Virus record (IMG/VR): IMGVR_UViG_3300015204_000007
Coordinates: 1 to 30,898 of that record
Direction: 5' to 3' (one strand)
DNA length: 30,898 nt
Source: a virus
The notes beneath the pieces are model-generated. The model saw only the letters and a program-made list of their open reading frames with translations, did not search any database and had not been told where the DNA came from. Positions 1 through 7,318 of this stretch are shown piece by piece. The position numbers were made by a program, and so were the translations under genes. Each line of letters opens with the position of its first letter. Position 1 is the first letter of the stretch.

Positions 1-1
1 C

Positions 2-526
2 CTGGCGGGCATGAACGTCGGCGGCACGTTTGGAGCCATGACTGGCGGCACGTTTAACGCTCCCCCTCCCATGCCGTCACCCGCCAGCAATGCCGGTGGC
101 ATGACAGGTAAGATGACGCCCTTTATGCAGTCCACACCACCGCAACGCAGCATGGCGAGCGGACCTAACTTTAATCAATCCAGGATGACCGGCGGGCGGC
201 GCGGGTTCGGTAGGCAGGCGTTTGGCGCTCAGGGTATGGCCCACGGCGGCGCGGCACCCTCGCAGGGCGCGCTAGCCCATGCATCTAACGCGTCCCGGCA
301 CGTCAACGGCCCGGGCGATGGAACCAGCGACTCGATAGCGGCCCGTTTGGCGGACGGAGAATACGTGCTCTCGGCAGACGTCGTGGGCGCAATTGGTAAC
401 GGCTCTAATAACGCGGGCGCTAAGAAATTGGACGCGTTAATGCACAATATTCGCAAACACAAGGCTACGGGAAACGGCAAGTTGCCGCCAGATACAAAGC
501 CACTTCACACGTACATGGGTAAATAA
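2..526 (+). CDS. virion-associated protein, C-terminal part (possibly 5'-truncated)
   Basis: The reading frame is open to the left edge of the window, so this may be the end of a longer protein; the first ATG in frame is at 11 and gives 171 residues. The N-terminal half is low-complexity Gly/Met/Pro/Asn. The C-terminal half carries a block containing GTSDSIAARLADGEYVLSAD followed by a G-x-G-S-N-x-A-G-x-K-x-L-D stretch, a pattern I recognise from structural proteins of Bcep22-like and related podoviruses. The function of that block is not known to me. It lies two bases upstream of the next virion gene and should be co-transcribed with it. A G-M-A-x-G-G motif around residue 76 recurs in two other virion proteins here. 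Virion role is inferred from family and context. Confidence 0.7.
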   Translation: MAGMNVGGTFGAMTGGTFNAPPPMPSPASNAGGMTGKMTPFMQSTPPQRSMASGPNFNQSRMTGGRRGFGRQAFGAQGMAHGGAAPSQGALAHASNASRHVNGPGDGTSDSIAARLADGEYVLSADVVGAIGNGSNNAGAKKLDALMHNIRKHKATGNGKLPPDTKPLHTYMGK

Positions 527-528
527 TC

Positions 529-1572
529 ATGGCCGACATTAATGGCGCATTGCAATTTTTAAACCAGGGAACTGCGCCGTCCGCTAGTTCTCACTATTCG
601 CAATCTTCAACACAATTGCCGCCAGCTATTCAAAGCTACGTAGACCAGATGCTGCAAAAGGCCGCGCAGCACGCCAACGAGCCGCTACCATTGTACGGCG
701 GGCCACGCATTGCCGGTCAAGACGCTATGACCAAGTCGGCGGATACCCAGGTTGCGGGAATGGCAGGCATTCCGGGGCAAACCACTCAAGCCGCGCAGGC
801 TCTTATTAGTCAGGGCGCAAACAACAATAACCCCCTTTCGACCGCCCAGCCTTACCTGGCTGCGGGTACCGACCCGACGTACAACAACGTCGATAAGTAC
901 ATAAACCCATACAACCGTAACGTTACCGACCAGATCGCGGCGGCGGGCGCTCGTAATTTTAACGAAAACATCATGCCCGGCATGAACAGCCGGGCCATCG
1001 CGGGTGGTAATATAACGGGTAATAGCACGCAGTCTCTTAACATGCAGGACAACGCGGCCAGGGACGAGCAAATTGCTGTAAGTAACGCGCAGGCTGGCGC
1101 ATTACAGCAAGGGTACCAGGGTTCACTGGCCGCTGCACAGCAGGGTAATCAGAACCAGTTGCAGGCGGGCAACATGGCGGGCCAACTTAATAATGAGCAA
1201 GTCAATAATAGCTTGAATGCTGGGGCATTAACTAACCAGGTAGGTACTGCTGGAGTTAACAATGGCCTGGCGGTCGCTGGCGCTAATAATTCCTTGGGCG
1301 AACAAAATCGTAATTTCAATCAAGGCAACATGTCTTTAGCGTATGATGATTTTATGAAACAATACATGCACCCCATCACAGGCCTAAACGAGATGGGCGG
1401 GGCGCTTGGTCAAGTTTCTAATTTACTACCGCACGGGCAAGTTAATTATGACTACACGAACGGCATTAACGGCGCTAATGACAGTACCAAGGGCGATCAA
1501 GTTTCCCCAATCAATCAATTGTTGGGGCAATATCAAAATATTAACGGCAACAATACCCCGGTCAAACCGTAA
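529..1572 (+). CDS. virion structural protein, Asn/Gln-rich (podovirus tail/internal type)
   Basis: A 347-residue protein, strongly enriched in Asn, Gln, Ala and Gly, without Cys. Residues ~30-60 carry the pattern YVDQML...P-L-Y-G-G-x-R-I-A, and residues ~120-165 the pattern Y-I-N-P-Y-N-R-N-V followed by an Ala-rich helix and M-N-S-R-A-I-A-G-G. Both are familiar from a widespread podophage structural protein that sits upstream of the internal virion proteins. The middle (170-260) looks like long polar helices. The start ATG follows the previous stop by two bases, and the stop overlaps the next start as TAATG, so translation is probably coupled along the block. The exact position in the particle cannot be assigned from sequence. 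Confidence 0.8.
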   Translation: MADINGALQFLNQGTAPSASSHYSQSSTQLPPAIQSYVDQMLQKAAQHANEPLPLYGGPRIAGQDAMTKSADTQVAGMAGIPGQTTQAAQALISQGANNNNPLSTAQPYLAAGTDPTYNNVDKYINPYNRNVTDQIAAAGARNFNENIMPGMNSRAIAGGNITGNSTQSLNMQDNAARDEQIAVSNAQAGALQQGYQGSLAAAQQGNQNQLQAGNMAGQLNNEQVNNSLNAGALTNQVGTAGVNNGLAVAGANNSLGEQNRNFNQGNMSLAYDDFMKQYMHPITGLNEMGGALGQVSNLLPHGQVNYDYTNGINGANDSTKGDQVSPINQLLGQYQNINGNNTPVKP

Positions 1573-3332
1573 TGGCTAATACAAGCACAGACCAGCAGGG
1601 CGTCATTACTGAAGACGACCTAAACGACGACCCGGATGCTAGCGAGTCTGCGGGCGCTATTGCGTCGTCGGGCGGCCCGTCGTCTACTCAAGACGCGTCA
1701 GGCCCCACCCAGACGTCTGCACGCAAGGACGCCAAGGGCCGATTCGATGAAAACACCAATGAAATGCAGAGTCTGCGGAAGCAGTACTCTCAGGTGTCGC
1801 AGCAGCAGGCGGACGCGTACCAGGAGCAACGTGACCGTATAGACCAGGCCACTAAGCGTATCTTGAATATGCAGACCGGCCCCAGCGAACAAGAAATGAT
1901 GTACCGCATAGGGGCGGCGGCGGCACGACCAAATTTTAGTGGCGTCGATATTGGCGGCATTAACGCCGTAAAGGCGCAGGGCATGGCGGAAAGCCGCGAA
2001 GCTGAAATGATGAAACAAAAGTACTTGTCTGAGCTAGCCGAGAAAGGGCCAGAATCTACCATTAATGCCACCAATGCTTTAATGGGCAAGAACCTAACAC
2101 AGCAGCGCATTGTCGCCAGTCAAATTAATAGCTCCGGTACGCAGCAATTGCGGGGCCAGGCCAACTTACCTTGGTATGTCACGACAGACGATAGCGGCAC
2201 TATGGTCATGAAGCCGGGCGCACTGGATAACCTTAAAGCAATTGAAAAAAACAAATTACTAAGCAAGTTCACCAAAGTTCGCCAGCCAGACGGTTCCGAT
2301 AAAGTTACGTATGTAGGAGGAGGAGGCGGTGGAGCAGCCCCACAGACTCCGCAGCAGCCGCAAGCGCCCCGGGCCGGTCCTAGCGCCCCGCAAGCACCAG
2401 CGCCCGTTGGAGGGTCTACACAGCAGCCTGGTGCCCCATCATCACCTGGCGGCCAGGCACCCCTAGCCGCTGACCCGCAGGCGTCTTCATACGACGATTT
2501 ATTTCAGCCCAGCACGATACTGGACCCTAAGTATGGTTCCTTAACACCACAAACTAAGCCCGCTTACGTGCATACTGCCGTTCAGGCTTTTGACCCCACT
2601 TATTTTCGCGGGTACCAGTGGCATCCCCGCGTCATAGGCGACGACAAGATTCGCATTAAACAAATCGAGAAAGGCAGCGACGAGCAGGCAGCCGCCGCAC
2701 AAGCCGCGTCATCTACCATCTATAATTATGGTAACGCATTGAATCAAATGGATAAATTAAGTGACCCTACGCTACGAACGGGTCCGTCCGGGCAGCGCAT
2801 TAGTGCAATGCAAAATGCGTTACGTGGCGTGCTGGGGGACGGATTGTCGGGTCAGATTTTTAACGATCCAGACCTTCAAAAGTTAGCGACCGGCCAAGAA
2901 ACCGACAAGTATTTCTTGCAGGCCGCAACCACTGGCCTTAAAGCAATCTACGGCGCTCGTGTTACCAACATGGACATCCAGCAGCGTTTAAAGTCCTTGC
3001 CGTCTAACAATTTATTGCCCGCCGTGACCAGGATGCTGGCGAGCGCGCAGGCAGAAGTTGCCCAGGACACCGTAAACCGATCTAAATTATGGAGTGCCTA
3101 CTTGGACCACAACGGCGACCCCAATGCGGCCAAATTTAATACCTGGTACGAAGCTAATTTCAATCCCTTTGGTGACAGCCGCCTACACGGCAATTTAAGG
3201 TCCATGCAAAAACAGAAAAATCAGTCCGCGCCGTCTTCCATAAGTCCGCTGGCGTCTTATTATCAAAAAATGGGCGCATGGCAACGCGGCGGCAGCAAGG
3301 GTCCCGCCCCGGTTAAACCGGCGGGCATGTAA
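1572..3332 (+). CDS. virion structural protein, 586 residues, with Pro/Gln-rich linker
   Basis: This 586-residue protein is coupled to both neighbours through TAATG overlaps. Its N-terminal ~65 residues are acidic and Ser/Thr-rich, probably disordered. Residues ~65-100 form a Gln/Arg-rich coiled-coil-like segment. A Gly run followed by a Pro/Gln/Ala-rich linker lies near residues 250-300. The C-terminal 270 residues are mixed and globular-looking, with regularly spaced helices. No enzymatic motif is visible. The position between a tail-type protein and an internal-virion-type protein suggests a tail tube or ejected internal protein. I do not recognise a named family, so the call rests on context and composition. 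Confidence 0.72.
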   Translation: MANTSTDQQGVITEDDLNDDPDASESAGAIASSGGPSSTQDASGPTQTSARKDAKGRFDENTNEMQSLRKQYSQVSQQQADAYQEQRDRIDQATKRILNMQTGPSEQEMMYRIGAAAARPNFSGVDIGGINAVKAQGMAESREAEMMKQKYLSELAEKGPESTINATNALMGKNLTQQRIVASQINSSGTQQLRGQANLPWYVTTDDSGTMVMKPGALDNLKAIEKNKLLSKFTKVRQPDGSDKVTYVGGGGGGAAPQTPQQPQAPRAGPSAPQAPAPVGGSTQQPGAPSSPGGQAPLAADPQASSYDDLFQPSTILDPKYGSLTPQTKPAYVHTAVQAFDPTYFRGYQWHPRVIGDDKIRIKQIEKGSDEQAAAAQAASSTIYNYGNALNQMDKLSDPTLRTGPSGQRISAMQNALRGVLGDGLSGQIFNDPDLQKLATGQETDKYFLQAATTGLKAIYGARVTNMDIQQRLKSLPSNNLLPAVTRMLASAQAEVAQDTVNRSKLWSAYLDHNGDPNAAKFNTWYEANFNPFGDSRLHGNLRSMQKQKNQSAPSSISPLASYYQKMGAWQRGGSKGPAPVKPAGM

Positions 3333-5362
3333 TGGCCGGTAAAAACGACAGCGCGCTGATAGAGGCACTGCAAGCCGCCGACGCGGCGGGCGACACACAG
3401 GCGGCTATTAAAATATCCGAAGAATTATATGGCCAACCCGTTACGCATGAAGTTGAAAACGCGCCTAAAATAGACAGTCCTGCCAAGCCAGCAGTAAATG
3501 ACCCTAGCGAAAGCGGCTCCACAACCGCGCAAGTGTGGACGCCTTTTGGTAATGTTAATACCCACATTCCATTGTCCCAGGGCATGGATCGACTGCTTGC
3601 TGGTTACGGACACTCGTATGCTCAGGGGGCGCGGGGGATTAGTCAATTGTTCGGCGGGCAAACTCAAAAAGACACGGAAGAGCAAAACCGCATGGACGCG
3701 CCGTTATTGCGTACAGGCGCTGGCGCGGCAGGCGACATTTTAGGCGGCCTTTCTCAATATGTTCTGCCCGGCATGGGCGCCAGTGCCGTGGGCGCTAAAA
3801 TAGCCGCCAAGCTAGCGATAAACCCTGGCGCACTTGCCGCCGCGCAAAAAATAGGTAGGTTTCTGGGGCCAGCAACTGTCGGGGCAGGTTTCGGGGGCAC
3901 CGCCCCTGTAAGCACTGACGAGACGCGACTAGGTAACACCGCGCAAGGCGCTGTAGCCGGAGAACTAGGTCATCTAGGTGGAAATGCCGTCAATACCGTT
4001 CTACGGTCTAGCGAAGACGCATTAAGCAAGGGCGCTCGATTGGGCGCACAAATAGCCGACAAGTACGGCATTAATTTATCCATGCCGCAGATGGCAAAAG
4101 GATTCCCGGGGTTCCTGGGAAGCACATTGGATAAACTTCCATTTAGCGGCGCAGACGCAAGAGTTGCAAATCAACGCCAGCAATACAATGCCGCGCTAGG
4201 TAAAATTAGCGGTATCGACACTAAAGGTGAAAACCTTAATATGGAGAACTGGCAGCAGGGACGCCAGGCGGTTGGTTCTCAAATAGGTAACATGGCTAAC
4301 GCCACCAATGCCTTTATTAGGCCGCAGGACTTGTCCGCTATGCGCGGGGTAGTTTCCGATGCTGAGCAATTTGCAACGCCGGAAGTTGCAAAGCAAGTTC
4401 GAGCATACGCCGACGCGATGTTAAAAAAATCCATTGTTGACCCCAACCCGTTACCGGGCGGCGCAATTGGTACCATACCGGGCCAGGCCTGGCGCGAAGC
4501 TAACACGGCCCTTAGCGGTCACATGAACCGGCTTGGGCAAAACGACGGCGACCTTGAGCACCGGCTGGGTAAGTTACATGGTATCTACATGGATACTATG
4601 GAAGCCGGTATGGCTCCAGAAGATTTTTCAAAGTTTCAAGACCTACGCAAGCAGTACTCGAACGCCATGACCATCAAGCCGCTAGTCATGAAAGCCGGTA
4701 ACGAGGGCGTGGACCCCAAGCTAGTGCTTGCTCGAGCGAACACGCAGGGGACGGCTTTTGCTCCCAGCGGTAAACTTAACGACATAGGCGAACTAGGGAC
4801 CTTTGCTCGTGAGCAGATGATGTCTAAGTACCCGGACAGCGGAACCGCGCAACGTCAGTTACTGTACTCTGGAATACTGGGGGGCGGGGCAGCCGGGTTA
4901 AACGCATTGAAGGGAGGCAGCGAAGGGGAAGACCAAAACAAAGATAGCGCGATTGCAGCCGCCGCCGCTGTTTTTGGCGGAAGTTTGTTAGGCAGAGGCT
5001 TAAACAGTCGCACGCTGGCCCGGCTCTATTCATCCAGGGCACCGGAGGCCATGGGGTCATTCGTTCGGGATGTTACCGCGCAAGCGCCAATGGTCGGCGT
5101 CAGAGACTTACAGGCAGACAAAATAGCGGGCACTTCTGATACCCCACCGCAACCAACAGAGCAACCCGCGCCCGGAATGGCGGACGGCGGGCAACCACAA
5201 AAATCTACGTTCTGGGATCTTGTAAAGACCGCCTACGGCGAACTACAAGAACCTAAAAAAGAACCCCCGCCTGACATTAATACGGGCGACCACGCATCGG
5301 GCACAAAGGGCGTAGACTTTGATAATTATGTGGCGCGCAATGTGGCGGCTAACGGCGGGTAG
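3332..5362 (+). CDS. internal virion-like protein with duplicated N-terminal module
   Basis: This protein has 676 residues. Residues 1-~215 begin with a helical segment of the A-D-A-A-G-D-x-x-A-A-x-x-I type, common at the N-termini of podophage internal proteins. They continue through PFGNVNTHIP, RGISQLFGGQ and MDAPLLRTGAG to an Ala/Gly-rich, membrane-seeking stretch (130-220). The same module starts the 1270-residue protein at 7296: ungapped comparison of residues 71-140 gives 45 identities in 70. The middle is helical, and the C-terminus holds a second Gly/Ala-rich segment (~515-560) and the linker GMADGG. The start is fixed by a TAATG overlap. The last 14 bases overlap the 3' end of a leftward gene. 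The amphipathic, glycine-rich make-up fits a protein ejected with the DNA into the host envelope; that is inference. Confidence 0.78.
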   Translation: MAGKNDSALIEALQAADAAGDTQAAIKISEELYGQPVTHEVENAPKIDSPAKPAVNDPSESGSTTAQVWTPFGNVNTHIPLSQGMDRLLAGYGHSYAQGARGISQLFGGQTQKDTEEQNRMDAPLLRTGAGAAGDILGGLSQYVLPGMGASAVGAKIAAKLAINPGALAAAQKIGRFLGPATVGAGFGGTAPVSTDETRLGNTAQGAVAGELGHLGGNAVNTVLRSSEDALSKGARLGAQIADKYGINLSMPQMAKGFPGFLGSTLDKLPFSGADARVANQRQQYNAALGKISGIDTKGENLNMENWQQGRQAVGSQIGNMANATNAFIRPQDLSAMRGVVSDAEQFATPEVAKQVRAYADAMLKKSIVDPNPLPGGAIGTIPGQAWREANTALSGHMNRLGQNDGDLEHRLGKLHGIYMDTMEAGMAPEDFSKFQDLRKQYSNAMTIKPLVMKAGNEGVDPKLVLARANTQGTAFAPSGKLNDIGELGTFAREQMMSKYPDSGTAQRQLLYSGILGGGAAGLNALKGGSEGEDQNKDSAIAAAAAVFGGSLLGRGLNSRTLARLYSSRAPEAMGSFVRDVTAQAPMVGVRDLQADKIAGTSDTPPQPTEQPAPGMADGGQPQKSTFWDLVKTAYGELQEPKKEPPPDINTGDHASGTKGVDFDNYVARNVAANGG

Positions 5363-5636
5363 GCGCAACGTGTTTATTGTACCACTGCAAATGCAGTAAA
5401 GCCTTGTCCTCAAAGTTAGCCGGATTTTTCAATGCCTCTATGTGGCGGTCCTTGGCTTCCTGGAAAGACACTTCAGCACGCTTGTTTTCTAATTTTATGT
5501 GTCCGTAGATGTCAACCAGTATTGAAACAAGGGCCGAAAACATAACAATTGCAGCTATAATGCCAATAATTCCCCAATAAAGAGACAGCATGGCTGCGAC
5601 GTATAAGGTAAAAAGTGTCATTAAAAGTACAATCAT
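5349..5636 (-). CDS. small inner-membrane protein, leftward gene inside the virion block
   Basis: The gene starts at ATG 5636, preceded by GGAG eight bases upstream, giving 95 residues; the frame is open further upstream but without a ribosome-binding site. Two hydrophobic helices (about 2-18 and 22-43, containing WGIIGIIAAIVMF) are followed by a charged cytoplasmic-looking tail with Lys/Glu heptads. It is the only leftward gene in the first 11 kb, and its 3' end overlaps the end of the upstream virion gene by 14 bases. The neighbouring rightward gene encodes an SPFH-like membrane-associated protein, so the pair could act together at the membrane. A holin-like role is conceivable because of size and topology, but no lysis neighbour is present. 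Function unknown. Confidence 0.7.
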   Translation of the reverse strand: MIVLLMTLFTLYVAAMLSLYWGIIGIIAAIVMFSALVSILVDIYGHIKLENKRAEVSFQEAKDRHIEALKNPANFEDKALLHLQWYNKHVAPTRR

Positions 5637-5699
5637 GTCATTCTCCGTTTTTTTCTCTCTTAGGTAGTACTGTAAGCTAACCCACCAAGGAAAGCAACT

Positions 5700-6215
5700 A
5701 TGATCGATAGATTGGTTGAAGTTCTTTTGCAATTCATTGAATTGTTTAGGTTTTGGGTAATCTTGCCGCCCTACGAGGGCGGGGTTTTAATCAGGCTAGG
5801 AAAGTTTGTTAAGGTCCTGGAGCCGGGGCTGCACTGGATCTTGCCGATGGGTATAGACCGCACCGAGCACGAGCACATGGTACCCAGGACGCACACGCTG
5901 GGCGACCAAAGCGTGACCACGCTAGACGGAAAACAAGTTGGATTTCAAGCGGTTATAACATACAAGGTGCGAGACATTAAGGTAGCGCTTCTTGAAGTCG
6001 AAAACAGTGAACACGCCATCCAAGACAGTTGCGCTGGCACGATAGGCCACATTATGGCGCAGTGTACCTGGGACGACATTGTTAAGGGGGAAGAAGTCAT
6101 GGATAAAGTTACGACCGCTTGCCGTAAGCGCGGATTTAAGTTTGGCTTGGAAATTACCAGTTGCCAGTTTGCTACGCTAAGTTTGGTAAAAACAATTCGT
6201 TTGTTAAACAAATAG
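5700..6215 (+). CDS. SPFH/Band-7 (stomatin/prohibitin-like) domain protein
   Basis: This 171-residue protein has a hydrophobic N-terminal segment (about 4-24) followed by the SPFH signature Y-E-G-G-V-L-I-R-L-G-K-F with E-P-G-L-H-W-I-L-P (residues 25-50). Next comes the beta-rich section with T-L-D-G-K-Q-V-G-F-Q-A-V-I-T-Y-K-V (about 74-90) and a helix ending in the region C-T-W-D-D-I. SPFH proteins form membrane microdomain cages or scaffolds and modulate membrane proteases. Cellular stomatins run to 250-300 residues with a long C-terminal coiled coil; here the protein stops soon after the SPFH core. The start has AGGAAAG spaced well upstream. It is placed beside a leftward two-helix membrane protein and a phosphoesterase, between two paralogous virion genes. 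Family assignment is firm; any role in infection is inference. Confidence 0.88.
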   Translation: MIDRLVEVLLQFIELFRFWVILPPYEGGVLIRLGKFVKVLEPGLHWILPMGIDRTEHEHMVPRTHTLGDQSVTTLDGKQVGFQAVITYKVRDIKVALLEVENSEHAIQDSCAGTIGHIMAQCTWDDIVKGEEVMDKVTTACRKRGFKFGLEITSCQFATLSLVKTIRLLNK

Positions 6216-6269
6216 ATGTGGTATCATTCTCAAGCGCACAATTTCAGCGCTGTATTTAGGTTAGCTTAA

Positions 6270-7118
6270 TTGAAAACCCATAATGTAGTAGCGAAACGCC
6301 ATTTATTAATACCCGACACCCAGGTACGTCCGGGGGTTCCTACCGACCACATAGACTGGATCGGGCAGGCAATCGTGGACTACGCGCCGGACGTCGTAGT
6401 GCATATCGGGGACCACTGGGACAACCCGGCATTTTCGATGCACGACGCCAAGGGTTCATTAATTATGGAGGGCGCTAGGTACGAGGACGACATCGCGGCA
6501 GGTAACGAAGCGTTTGTGCGTCTAGGTGCGCCGATGTTTAAAGAAATTAAACGTCAATCTCGCAATAAAAAAGGATGGAACCCGGAACGTCATTTTGCGT
6601 TTGGTAACCACGAGAATAGGGTGCAGCGTGCCCTCAATAGCGAACCTAAATTAATTGGTTGCGTTGGGATGCACCACATGGTAACTAACGGCTGGAAACG
6701 CCACCCGTTCTTGCAGCGATTCTGGATAGATGGGTTGGTTTATTCTCATTACTTTCAGGCTCAAAATAGTTCGTTTGCGATTAGTGGAACCATCGACAAC
6801 CGCCTCAATAAGATTGGCGAATCATTCGTGCAAGGCCACGCCCAGGGGTTTATGTACGGCAATCGCGTGTACCCTACCGGCACGGTGCGGCACGGCCTGG
6901 TCGCGGGGTCTAGCTACTTGCACCAGGAAGGATACAAGGGCGCGCAAGGTAACAATCACTTCAGGGGGATAGTAGTGTTAAACGAAGTTAGAAATGGCAA
7001 CTACTGTGTGATGCCTTTAACTTTGTCGTATTTATGTAAGCGGTACACGGGCAAGGATCTAATTGCTTATATGAACAAAAAATACAAGCACGACGACTGG
7101 CAGCACCTACTTATATGA
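6270..7118 (+). CDS. calcineurin-like metallophosphoesterase
   Basis: A 282-residue protein with the metallophosphoesterase motif order: I-P-D-T-Q (D16; the usual D-x-H is D-x-Q, as in a known phage subgroup), H-I-G-D-H-W-D (D48), F-G-N-H-E-N-R (N113, H114), Y-S-H-Y-F (H160) and G-H-A-Q-G-F (H190). These residues bind two metal ions and hydrolyse phosphomono- or diesters; the substrate cannot be told. The start appears to be TTG, since no ATG or GTG lies before the first motif, and TTTAGG stands at a suitable distance. The last four bases overlap the next start (ATGA). It lies in the 2-kb interruption of the virion block next to the SPFH gene. Confidence 0.87.
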   Translation: MKTHNVVAKRHLLIPDTQVRPGVPTDHIDWIGQAIVDYAPDVVVHIGDHWDNPAFSMHDAKGSLIMEGARYEDDIAAGNEAFVRLGAPMFKEIKRQSRNKKGWNPERHFAFGNHENRVQRALNSEPKLIGCVGMHHMVTNGWKRHPFLQRFWIDGLVYSHYFQAQNSSFAISGTIDNRLNKIGESFVQGHAQGFMYGNRVYPTGTVRHGLVAGSSYLHQEGYKGAQGNNHFRGIVVLNEVRNGNYCVMPLTLSYLCKRYTGKDLIAYMNKKYKHDDWQHLLI

Positions 7119-7318
7119 CGATATTGCTGCTGCGCGACCTGCTGGACATTAAGGCCCGCAAGCAGCGAGAACTAGCATTTTATACCGATAAAAAGACCGA
7201 ACTAGAGACAACCCTCTGCTTAATTCGGCGTGAACTAAATTTAACCGACCGCATCCTACGGATGATAAAGGCCGAAGAACTTCAGGAAATTAACGATGGC
7301 AGGCACCCAAAAATATAG
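7115..7318 (+). CDS. small coiled-coil protein
   Basis: A 67-residue, highly charged protein predicted to be almost entirely helical, with Leu/Ile at heptad spacing (RDLLDIKARKQRELAFYTDK and onward). The start overlaps the phosphoesterase stop as ATGA without its own clear ribosome-binding site, so translation is probably coupled. The end overlaps the start of the 1270-residue gene by 23 bases, and that gene's AGGAAA lies inside this coding sequence. A small two-helix coiled coil in this position could be a chaperone or assembly factor for the large protein behind it; this is a guess from order alone. Confidence 0.65.
   Translation: MTILLLRDLLDIKARKQRELAFYTDKKTELETTLCLIRRELNLTDRILRMIKAEELQEINDGRHPKI

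Noticed and set aside
685-1071. Leftward open frames opposite the virion genes (also at 25236-25553 and 21440-21718)
   Set aside because: No ribosome-binding sites, low-complexity products, and full antisense overlap with better genes or control sequence.
5545-5560. Perfect rightward TATAAT inside the leftward membrane-protein gene
   Set aside because: No acceptable -35 at 16-18 bases and no extended -10; likely chance in AT-rich coding sequence.
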